From NCBI GenBank assembly GCA_037013495.1, contig CM072805.1:18688669-18752668 (forward strand): a stretch of DNA of 64,000 nucleotides. The letters run 5' to 3'. The number at the start of each line of letters is the position of its first letter. Positions within the stretch are counted from its first letter, which is position 1. The notes below the pieces were generated by a model. It made no database searches and had not been told where the DNA came from. It was given only the letters and a program-made list of their open reading frames with translations. This DNA comes from Hippophae tibetana (taxonomy: Eukaryota > Streptophyta > Magnoliopsida > Rosales > Elaeagnaceae). Shown piece by piece: positions 12,718-23,500 of this stretch. A program made the position numbers and the translations under genes.

Positions 12718-12839
12718 TATTAGAAATACTGAATGATTATATTGTATTATGTATTTTAAGGAATATATATGATGTCTTTATATAAGAGTTACAAATAAAA
12801 TAGATATAACTAAATCACATAACATAATATATATTAACA
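12718..12839 (-). repeat. 5' LTR of the small Copia relic
   Basis: Partner of 11215-11347. Its inner edge abuts the primer-binding site at 12706-12717, which fixes the element's orientation as minus. Confidence 0.7.
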
Positions 12840-13800
12840 ATAATAATTATTTTAAAATTTAAAATTATTTTTTAATATTGACTTGACTACCTATCATATC
12901 ATCACAAATTCAAGTTAGAATCTAATTAGTATAATACTTTTTATTTAATAAAAAAAAGAAAATACAAATAATATTTTTTAAAAATATTTTTTTATAGAGA
13001 TTGTTAAATATTTTTTAAAATATTTTAATTCATTTGAAATCATATTTCATCGAAAAACAGAAACGATTCTAAACGGACAAGTAATATATAAAATATAATT
13101 CATATAAAGCAATTTCATTAAATAATACCCAAAATAACCTGGAATGTCATTAAAACATTCTTAATATTTAGAATTAGTTGTTTGATGGCAAAAAGGAAAT
13201 TAAAGCCGACTCGAAACACCACATGTGTTAATAATAATCTCTAAAGCCATTTTCAAATACTTTTTAATTTGAATATTTTTAGAAGACAACGATTGAGAGG
13301 TGTGACGTAATTACGTAACCACGTATCTAATTAAAGTATATCCTCCAATCATTCAGGAGAGTAAGGTCTTAATGACGATTTTGTCCTTCGTAAACTAAAC
13401 GTCCAAAAAATAAAACGGCTTCAGAGTATTTTATTGAAGATTCCGTATATGCTATGAACTCGACAAAAGAAAAGGGTAAAATCGTAAATTCAATATAGCG
13501 TATGTGCTACCAAACTAAACAGGCTGGCTGAACACCCACGCTAAAGCAACGGAAAGAACTGATTCAGGTAAGTGACGATCTTCTCCACGAATCCGATTAA
13601 CTTCGGGTAAAAAAAGGAGAAATAAGCATTATAATATCATAATTCTTATGTTGGATAAATAAAATTTCTTAATATAAACATTTTAAAAACAGACAAATTA
13701 ATATGGTTGCCGATAATTAAAATAGATGTAAATTTATATATATTTAATGTTTTTATTATAAAAACTAATAAAATAATTCCAATTAATAGTATATTATTAC
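12840..13800. other. Spacer with promoter-like block and orphan splice donor
   Basis: The left part is AT-rich and shows nothing. From about 13180 to 13610 composition is less AT-rich. Three ACGT cores start at 13305, 13313 and 13321, the first two forming the palindrome ACGTAATTACGT. A textbook splice donor CAG/GTAAGT is at 13565-13573 on the plus strand. This looks like a promoter plus a non-coding first exon, but no coding exon follows before the Copia element begins at 13801. Confidence 0.4.
13305..13324. promoter_or_regulatory. Cluster of three ACGT cores at 8-base spacing
   Basis: ACGT occurs at 13305, 13313 and 13321. ACGT is the core bound by plant bZIP and some bHLH factors. Exact 8-base spacing, with a 12-base palindrome, is unusual in this AT-rich spacer. 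Binding itself is an inference. Confidence 0.45.
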
Positions 13801-14408
13801 CGTTATAAATTAGTACTTATAAAACCGAAAATCGAATCTAATTTTGATCGTAGAAATATATAATTATAGATAACAGTAAAATAATAAGTAATGAGAAAAT
13901 TAAATATCATATAATGATTTAAGTTGTTCAACTTTTTAATATGAAAAGTCTATTTCATTGACGACAGTACACCAAGAAAAATCCATTATTAATCAAATGA
14001 AGATACAAACACTAATATTCAGAAAGTTTCACAAAATATATCAAAATTCAAAATATATCCAAAAAATATAACATTTTAATTTACTAATAATATATAACAA
14101 GATAAATTAACGAACTTATTATTAAATCAAATATAACTTATTACATATGGTATCTTTTCTATTCTGTTCTGCAAAATTTGAAAAGAAAAATAGAAGATTT
14201 CTTGGCTGAAATTTTTCTTCTTATTCTCACTTTTTAATTCGGCAACTTGGAGCTCTCTCTATTTTCTCTTTTATGATATCACTCAATTCTCCAACTAGTC
14301 GGAATATCATACATACATATATATATATATATATAAGAAGGGTAAGTGTTTAATTAATTATTTGGATTTGGGCTAATATTATTTTTTGGGTTTGGGTCAA
14401 ATTTAACA
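13801..14408 (-). repeat. 3' LTR of the 13.8-19.0 kb Copia element
   Basis: About 608 bases, beginning (minus strand) with TGTTAAATTT next to the purine tract. Its left edge, CGTTATAAATTAG, matches TGTTATAAATTAG at 18549. It contains an (AT)n run near 14310-14335. Confidence 0.8.
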
Positions 14409-17400
14409 AATCTCCACTTTGGCTCAAAACAAAAACAAGTTCTTCAAATATAAAATTCCTCAGATTACCAAATAATCGTTGTCCAAAGTCCCGAAGGGTG
14501 ATCATCTTTTGCAAACACCAATTAAGTCCAAGCAATGCTTGAACTTGTTAAATGGAACTAGTTTGGTTAAAATATCAGTTGGATTCTCTGTAGTGACTAT
14601 CTTATTAACAACAATAGCACCCTGAGAGACAATGCCATGAACGAAATGATATCTGACATCAATATGTTTGGTTCTTTCATGATACATAGTATTCTTGGTC
14701 AAGCGTATCACACTCTCACTATCACAATATACAACAAAACTATCTTGTTGTAAACCCAAATCACAAATCAAACCTCTAAGCCAAATGGCTTCTTTCACTG
14801 CTTCTGTTGCTACCATATATTATGCCTCTATTATAGACCAAGCAACTATAGACTGTAAAGTATTCTTCCAACTAATGGCACAATGAGAAAGAGTGAAGAC
14901 ATAACCTGTCAGAGATCTTCTTCTATCCAAATCACCAGCACAATCGGAGTCCACATAACCAATAACATTGCAACTAGTATTAGAATTTTCATCATATACC
15001 AAACCAAAATTAGATGTACCTCTCAAATATCGAAGTATCAATTTCACTGCTTTCCAATGACCCTTACCAGGATTACTCATATATCTACTGACAACATTAA
15101 CTGCATGTTAAATGTCTAAACGAGTACAAATCATAGCGTACATCAAACTACCAACGACACTAGCATATGGAACCTGAGACATGTACTGTTTTTCTTCTTC
15201 TGACTGTGGTGACAAATCCAAAGAAAGCCTGAAATGTGCAGTTAATGGCGTACTCACATGTTTAGACTCTTTCATACCAAACCGTTCAAGAACCGTTTCA
15301 ATATAATTTTTTTGAGTCAAATAAAGTTTGCTTGTTTATCTATCCATGTAAATTTCCATGCCCAAAATTTTCTTCGTTGCACCCAAATCTTTCATCTCAA
15401 ACTCACCACTAAGTTCAGATTTTCATTTCTGAATCTCAAACTTATTCTTAGAAGCAATAAACATGTCATCAACATAAAAAAACAAATAGACAAATGAACC
15501 ATCATGAAATCTTTTATGATAAACACAACTAAAATAATCACTCCTAAAGTAACCATAATCAATCATAAAATAATCAAACTGTTTATACCATTGTCTAGGG
15601 GATTGGTTCAACCCATATAAAGACTTTTTTAATAAACAAACATAATCTTCCTTACCTAGAACAACAAACTCATCTGGTTGATGCATATATATTTGTTCCT
15701 CAAGCTCACCATGTAAGAAGGTTGTCTTGACATCAAGTTGTTCTAATTCCATGTCAAACAATGCAACAATAGCAAGTAATACACGAATAGATATATTTCA
15801 CAACAGGTGAAAATACTTCATTGAAGTCAATACCTTTTTTCTGACAATAACCCTTGCAATAACATGTGCATTGAACCTAGCTACTTCAACCTCAAGTATA
15901 CCTTCCTTTTTATTGAAAACACATTTGTTTCCAACAACCTTTTGGCCTTTAGGCGGTTTCACCAATTCCCAAGTATGATTCTTATGAAGAGATTCAATCT
16001 CTTCAGTCATAGTAACCAACCACTGAACAGATTCGTCACAAGTGATAACTTCATAATAACTAGAAGGCTCATGCACCTCAATAGACTCTGCCACAGACAA
16101 TGCAAAAGAACCTAAGTCTACATCTGCGTACCTCTAAAAGCATCGAATCTTTCTTATTCTTTTACCCTTAACGATACTATATGATTGCTCATGTTGCTCT
16201 TCTGCTACATCATAAGCAGAATAATCTATCTCATCCACATATGGCTAATCTGAAGTGTCGTCTTGCACTTGACTAAGAGCTACACTCTCAAAGCTCCACA
16301 TGTTCACTAACATTGTGGTCTTTACCTGTAATGATACTCTTTTTTTCTTTTCCAACATGGAAAACTCATCAAACTTAACATCTCTACTAATCAAAAATTT
16401 AGGTGACTTGGGTTCAACACACCATAATCTATAACTCTTCACCCTAGAAGGATACCCCAAAAATATTTATTTTAATGTTCTAAGCTCAAGTTTACCATCA
16501 TTAACATGAGCATAAGCAAGACAACCAAAAACTTTCAAATCAGAATAATTAGCAGAAGTTCCAAAGAATACCTCAAACGGAGTCTTCAACTAATTGCAGT
16601 TGATGGAGACTGATTCACCAAATAGCAAGCATGGTTACAAGCTTCAACCCAAAAAGATTTATCCAAGTCATCTTGAAAAAGCATACAACGAGCTCTTTCT
16701 AAGAGAGTCCTATTCATACGTTCTGCTACTCCATTTCGCTATGGTGTATGACACACAGTGTAGTGTCTCACTATGTCATTTCTTTAACAAAACTCATTAA
16801 ACTGACTTTCACAAAACTCCAAACCATTGACAGTCCTCAAATGCTTAATTTTCTTGCCTATTTGATTTTCTATACAAGCCTTGAATTTTATAAATTATGA
16901 GAACGCATTATTCTTGTTCTTTAGAAAATACACCCAAATGTGACGAGAGAAGTCATCAATAAAATTCAACATATACCAAGCATCATCTTAGACACAACAC
17001 GAGGACCCCAAAGATCTGAATGAATATAATCAATAATACCTTTCATTTTATGGATGGTTGTACTGAACTTGACCATGCGATGCTTTCCATAGACACAATG
17101 TTCATAGAAAAAACAAGCTTCCTAGTTTTCTGACCACAAAGCAAATCTCGTTTGCTCAAAATAGACACTTTTGCCTCACTCATATACCCAAGCTGCATCG
17201 AGTAGTATCTGAATCTTGATCCGATGAGAAAAAAACTGAAACACTATCAATAATAGTGCTACCCTGAAGCATATAGAGGCCACGTGACAATTTCCCTTTT
17301 AATTACAATGAGAGCACCCTTACAAACTCTTAAAACTCCACCTTCACCTACATACTTATAGCCTTATGAATCAAGAATACCCAAAAATATCAAGTTTTTT

Positions 17401-18548
17401 TCAAATCTAGAACATGGCAAACATCTTTCAAAGTCCTAACAATACAATCATGCATATTAATTCAGACAGTACCAATACCAACAACCTTACAAGACATATT
17501 GTTTCCTATCAAGACAACCTAAATCAAGAATCCAAACATCTCTAGGAGAACCAATAAATACTGATATAACATTTTCATCATCGAAACCAGAACTATCTGC
17601 AACACCAACAACATCATTAGTACCAGAAGACGTTATGGTAGATTTTCTCTTACCTTTGAGTTTCAAACAATTTACTTTCTAGTGCCCTTTCCGACGACAA
17701 TAATTGTATTTATCTTTTTTTCTAGATTTGGATCTAGATTTATTTTTATTATTGTTTGTGTTTTTTTCTTGATTTCTACCTCTAAAAAATAAAGCACTGT
17801 TATTATCATTGTTGCTTATAGATACTTTTTTCTTCAATTCTCTAGAATCAAAGTTGTTTTGACATCCTTTAAAATAAATAGTGTCCCGTTCATATAGCAT
17901 GGTATCAACAAAATGTTCAAATGAATGAGGTAAAACACATAATAGAACTAAGGTTTGATCCTCATCATCAATCTTAACACCACCATTTTTTAGATCACAA
18001 ATAATTTTAGTAAATTTATCAAGGTAATTGTGTAAAAGTGTACCTTCTGACATTCTAAATGTATACAAACGCTACTTCAAATATAACCGACTTGTCAAAG
18101 ACTTAGTCATATACAAATTTTCCAATTTAAGTCATAACCCAACAAGGGATTCCTCATCACCAACCTCATGTAATACCTCATCAGACAAGAATAACTGAAT
18201 AAAACTGAGAGTATTTTTCATCAATGCATCTTTTTCATCAATACATCTTTTTCTTCATGAGTCAATTTTTCTGGAAATTTATCCTTGCCTTCAAGTGCCT
18301 TAACGGGCCCTTCTTTAACTAATATGGCATGCATCTTCATACGCCATAGATTGAAATCATTTTTACCATTAAATTTCTCAATTTCGTATTTTGTCATCAT
18401 GACAGAAAATCCAATATTAAATAAACAAAAGCACAACATAGTAAATATGAAAACCAATCAGATAACCAGAAGCTCAAAATAAATCCAAAAAAACAAACTT
18501 GATCAATTCCAATAAATAATAGAATAACTCAATTACCTGATATCAATT

Positions 18549-19006
18549 TGTTATAAATTAGTATTTGTGGAACCAAAGATCGGGTCTAATTTTGGTTACA
18601 CAAATATATAATTATGAGTAACAACAAAATAATAAGCAATGAGAAAATTAAATGACACAATAAATTAAATTGTTCAACTTTTCAATGTGAGAAGTCTACT
18701 CCATTAATGACGGTACACCAAAGAAAATCAACTAATAATCAAATGGAGATACAAAGATCAATATTCATAGAGCTTCACAAAATATAACAAAATCTAAAAT
18801 ACATTCAAAAAATATCCCCTTCTAATTTACTGGTACTATATAACAAGATAAATTAATAAATTTGCTATTAAATTAAATATTAACACACAAATGAACTTAC
18901 TATATATGACCTTTATACATGACATTTTTCATATATATATACAAAATGTCATATATATACATAAAAAAAAGGTTAAAGATTTAATTAATTATTAGAATTT
19001 GGGCCA
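18549..19006 (-). repeat. 5' LTR of the 13.8-19.0 kb Copia element (shorter copy)
   Basis: Aligns with 13801-14375, for example TTATAAATTAG, AATAATAAG.AATGAGAAAATTAAAT and GATAAATTAA. It is about 150 bases shorter than its partner, and its outer border near 19006 is approximate. The primer-binding-like TTGATATCAGG just left of 18549 sets the orientation. Confidence 0.75.
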
Positions 19007-19183
19007 TTTTACTTAAAATAATGATCAATTTCTTATATTCAAGGAATAATTATATTTGTACCTACAATATAGCAATCTCACAAGCATATTTATTTTCTAT
19101 TGGTTTACGATAAATTACGTGAGAGCCATAACAATTCATAATTATCTTTACCATAACAAATCCATTACTTTGTTAAAAATATC

Positions 19184-19601
19184 AATAAATTATATTATTT
19201 TAATAATTTTTTTATCAAAATATTATTATTTTTTTATCAAGAAATTAAATACAATTAAAACATGACTCTTTAATAATAACAAATTTATAATTAATCTAAA
19301 AAAAATTCTTAAAGTATTTATTTTTTAATATTTATTAATTAATACTATTTATTTTTAATATTTATTAAAAATTAAAATATATATTTAAATAACTTTTTAT
19401 TTAAATTTTATTATTGTTTATTTTTCTTAAAATATTTCATATTAAAATTTATTTTTATCATTTTTAAATATTTGTATTTTAATCGCATTTTAATTACTTA
19501 ATAAAAAACAATAAAAATTAAAAAAATTATTAAAATAATATAATTTATCTTTAATTGATCATTTATACAAAACTAAGGGATTAAATAAAACAAATGACTT
19601 A
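19184..19601. repeat. Dispersed AT-rich repeat, copy A
   Basis: About 400 bases that match 25417-25846 in the same orientation. Shared landmarks are ATAAATTATATTATTTTAAT near the start, AAAAATTAAAATATATATTTAA in the middle and TTTTAATTACTT followed by AT-rich blocks near the end. The family is not recognised. Confidence 0.65.
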
Positions 19602-20068
19602 ATCTAAATTCTAAATGACTAAATAGCATAAATGATCAAATATAAATAACTTATATACGATACTTAACCCAAATATATATATATATATATATTTATTGTT
19701 ATTCAAGTTTAATTGCATTGTATAACATTGTTATATATAGAGTTTTAATTTTAATTTTTTTTAGGAAAAAAAAACATATATTTATTTTTTTTATAAATTA
19801 AATAAACATGTTTTTTAATATTATATGAAAATAAACAATTTTTTTAACTAGAGTTAAAAGTGAAATCATATTGAATAACTAAATTATTTATACATGTAAT
19901 ATCACAAAATATAGCATTTTTTGTTTTTTTTAATATTTAATAAAATTTAACTAAACATAACAATTTCCTTAAATTATAAGAATTAATATTTTCAACTTAT
20001 AAATTATATTACTAAAATGTTTCAAATGTGCTCCCAGTTTAAAATTTCAAAAAGAGTGCAAAAATTAG

Positions 20069-20432
20069 AATTATGTTTATTAAAACCGACTATCGATTGG
20101 CAACTTTTCATGAATTTTAGAAGACTTATTTTTATTAAAGCACATGAAAATAATTTAGATAAAAATAAGTACATGAATAACAGGAAAATCCCTTCCATTG
20201 GGGAATTTATTTACTTGTATGTAGAAGGCTTATTTTGATTAAATCACAAAAATTATGTTTATTAAAACCGACTATCGATTGACAACTTATCATGAAATTT
20301 AGAAGACCTACTTTTATTAAAGCACATGAAAATAATTTAGATAAAAATAAGTACATGAATAACAGAAAAGTCCCTTTAGTCCTGACTTTATTTATTTATA
20401 TTTCGAAGACCTATTTTGATTAAATCACAAAC
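20069..20432. repeat. Tandem duplication, two units of about 182 bases
   Basis: Unit 1 begins AATTATGTTTATTAAAACCG at 20069 and unit 2 begins with the same words at 20251. The units agree at roughly 90% by eye and both end near TTGATTAAATCACAAA. Confidence 0.8.
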
Positions 20433-20545
20433 AACACTGCCTTGATATTCCTCCAAAAATTATTAATATTAAGATTACAAAATCTACGCATGAAACTGCT
20501 ACATATAGAATTTTTCCACAAATATGACGGAAGAAGTGATTATAA

Positions 20546-23500
20546 TCATAATTGTGAATTACCAAATTCAATGCGCAGAAGCCTCAAGTCTTGAGGACCA
20601 AAGTTACTACATATACCACTCCCATCTGGTTCGACATGAATATAAGCTTTATCAATAACTATTCTACATGGTACAACATTTCCATCAGCAATAAAAAGGG
20701 AACACTTATCATAAAGACCCTCCTTGGGCGCTAGATTTAACAAACAAGATTTGGAAGCTAACACTTTATTCTTGGTGCAACTGAATAACTCTTGATTTGG
20801 AGCCATCAAAATGAGACGATGTTGGCGACCCAAAAGTTCTGATACATATTTTATATCTCCCACAGCAAGGGCACGGCGGACACGAGTAGACGAGACTTGT
20901 CCTATGTCTTTTGAACTGCGGGAGATTGTATTTATGGGATTCACTTTCTTGTCCATAACTGAATTTATTATGTACGCCCCCAGACCATTTTCTTCACAGA
21001 GCCTCACCAACTCCGATGCATCACCAGCAGCTTTGTATCCAAATCGGTAGTTTTCACCTGCCACAATTAGCCATTGGGTTACGATAATGAGTTCTTTGAT
21101 TTAAGCAAGAGTCAAGAAGGAACTGATGTAAAACTATAAAACGTTTACCTGCCACCACGCCACACACTTTAAGATCTTTGGATAATTTGTTAACAAATTC
21201 TCGTGGGGTGAGATGTCTAACACTTGAAAAATCAATCTGAAGCTCTGCAGGGTTTACATTGCCACAGTATGAGGCCCAAGAAGAAAGAACCCGGTTACGA
21301 TCACATTTGGCAACTATAGGAGCCCTGTTCAAATTTATTACGAGTAATGGAATAAATAACTTGAACTGTAGATGGAAGTTATAACATCTGGAGAAATGCA
21401 TAGGAAATTTACATATTCTAATCAGGATTTTAAGCATGGCTATAAAAAGAGCAAGCAACCATAGAAGTCAGCTTACATTAGAGTCGAAAACGAGACTATA
21501 TGCAGCATTTGTCATATCAAAGAAAATAGAACAATCCCATGCTTGCAGGATGCTTTATTTAACTGTTAATCTTAGTAAACAATTTGTGAGCAAGAGAAGA
21601 AAGCAGCCTTCCGGGAGATATTGAAAAGAAGATTTGAAACAAAACTAGAAAAGAAAAAAATAAAAAATAAAAAAACAAAAAGAGAGAGAGAGAGAGAGAG
21701 ATTAAAACAAAGGTCCGATGCAGGAAAGCAACAAAGAACATTAAAATGAAGGTCTGATGCAGGAAAGCGCAAGAAAACTACAATGATTCTCTACAGAAGA
21801 GCCACCAAAAGTAAAATCAGGAGTCTATTGCTAAAATAAGCCACTAACAACCAAAGAATTAAACCATAAAGATGCTTAAAATAAACAAAAACTGTCATAT
21901 CCAGCAACAATACCTAGGTTCCCAACCCAGTACTTCTGCCATTCCAACAAATGACAAGAGAAATGGAGGTCCAACCTTTGATGCTTGAATTGCAAGTTCT
22001 CGATGACCAATGTGAAGGGCATCAAACTTTCCCAATGCAACAACTCCTCCTGCAAAGAAAGAAAATTGAATGCTGTTGGAGAGGTTCAAATTTCGAACTT
22101 GCGAAAGAGGTCCAACAACAATGTATTTAATTCTTAATTCCTTCATGCTGACATCAAGTGAAAGTAATATTTAGCCATCTTCACATATCTGCCATCAGAT
22201 GTAGTCTCATTATATTGATCCTAATTTTGAGAATCATACATGGAGTTATAAATATCTTCTCACATACTCTAGGAGTTCTGCAGCATATGACAAAGGTAGA
22301 CAGCAGCTTCACATTTTTAAAGCAAAATCCATCCTTTTATTTTATACTTCTAAAGATCCAGATTATGGGACAAAGTAAATCTGTAAGGGAAAAAACAAAA
22401 ACTCAAACCATATTCCTTACTAATGTTTTGAACGTACAATACTAGGGATCTGCATAACCGTGTAAGCTGCAAAGCAAGAAAGACTTATGTTCTATCCACT
22501 GACCGAGCCATAAATTTTGTTGAGAGACGAAAACCATGTAAAATACGGGTATTTCTTTTTTACTTGTATTTAAGTAATATGAAAATTAAGAAAAAAATAT
22601 TACAAGATAAAATACATAAAAAAGTCAAAATGTATATTTTTGTTGAAGACGAAAAAATATTTAGAAATAGAATTTGTGAACAAATATAAATTGTAATATA
22701 AATATTGTCATAATTGGATTTAGTATTGAAGAAGTCATGAAATTGAATGAAAATAGAGCATATGGGAGGAATAATAAATTTTAAAAAGTCAACCAAAGTT
22801 CCACTCAAAATCTACGACGATAACAAAGTTGTCATTAATATTTCTCTCGTTTCAGTTCAACACGATTGAACCAAACATGATGAAATAGATAGACATTTTA
22901 TCAAAGAGAAAATTAAGGACGAGATTATTTGTATGACCTACATTCCCACACAAAAACAAACAACAAATATCTTCACCAAAGGACTTCCGCGTCAAAGTTT
23001 TGAGGATTTCATAAACAAGTTCGACATAATTAATATCTATGATCCAACTTGAGAGAAAATGTAAAATTCCGAATTATTAGAGATTTAAAATTCAAAAAGA
23101 TAATAAATAAGTTAAGAGAATATGATCTATAAATAATTATTTTAGGTTTTTTATTTATTTTGATTTCATTAATATACTATATCAATGCAAGTATACACAA
23201 AATAACATTCATTCAAGATACAATCAATAAAATATTTTTAATCTCATTCTCTCCGTAATTACTAATATAATTCCATCTTGTTTTCTTCTCATAACATAAT
23301 TCCTCTTCGTTAAAATTTAAAATGCGGAGGTAAGAATGGTACACTAACTCAACTAATCAAAAGAATATAAGCATATCAAAAGGCGTACCAATCAGGCAAT
23401 AAGCAATGCCTAATTCAGCACTGTACATAAAAGATAAAAGAATGGTACCATAAGGCCACTAGAGACAATTCTAGGGGACTTATATAATCTCTCAAAAAGA

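Larger units (their letters stand above)
11215..12839 (-). mobile_element. Small rearranged Copia fossil with short LTRs
   Basis: A 1.6-kb minus-strand Copia relic bounded by direct repeats of about 120-130 bases. Between them are a primer site at 12706-12717 (TGATATCAGAGC on the minus strand) and reverse transcriptase C-terminal and RNase H sequence (about 11.36-12.30 kb), recognisable by YFLGLEIT, RLVRNLVYLTVTRPDISY, ADWTGDPTDDRSTTSYC and SSTEAEYCAL. A purine-richer tract lies before the left LTR. A piece of about 0.4 kb (about 12.30-12.70 kb) resembling the region after the integrase core (FGSACFVLLQPHEH) reads on the plus strand, opposite to the rest. Gag, protease and most of integrase are absent. 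The two LTRs differ at more than 20% by eye, so it is old. It is broken and cannot be autonomous. Confidence 0.8.
13801..19006 (-). mobile_element. Old Copia LTR retrotransposon fossil (Tnt1/Tork-like)
   Basis: A 5.2-kb minus-strand element with long LTRs at both ends. In its own order, it has gag (about 18.46-17.68 kb: an EIEKFNGKNDFNLWRMKM-like start and a zinc knuckle CRRKGH), decayed protease and integrase (about 17.6-16.1 kb, with GYPSRVKSYRLW), reverse transcriptase (about 16.1-15.1 kb: QLDVKTTFLHGELEEQIYM, KSLYGLNQSPRQWYKQF, FYVDD) and RNase H (about 15.1-14.5 kb: YVDSDCAGDLDRRRS, YHERTKHIDVRYHF). A tract resembling AAGTGGAGATTTG precedes the 3' LTR, and a primer site TTGATATCAGG follows the 5' LTR. 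The polymerase style is that of the Tnt1/Tork lineage. LTR divergence of about 15% or more indicates a much older insertion than the 1.2-6.6 kb element. It is heavily broken, with many breaks. Confidence 0.9.
19007..20545. other. AT-rich spacer with a dispersed repeat and a tandem duplication
   Basis: No gene was recognised. It contains a dispersed AT-rich repeat copy at 19184-19601, a dinucleotide (AT)n run near 19672-19691, and a tandem duplication at 20069-20432. The plus-strand open frame within the first tandem unit has no family likeness and is not called. The right end is the 3' flank of the RIBF gene. Confidence 0.5.

Noticed and set aside
20017-20238. 73-residue plus-strand open frame
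   Set aside because: It lies over a tandem repeat unit, the second unit does not keep the frame, and no motif was recognised.
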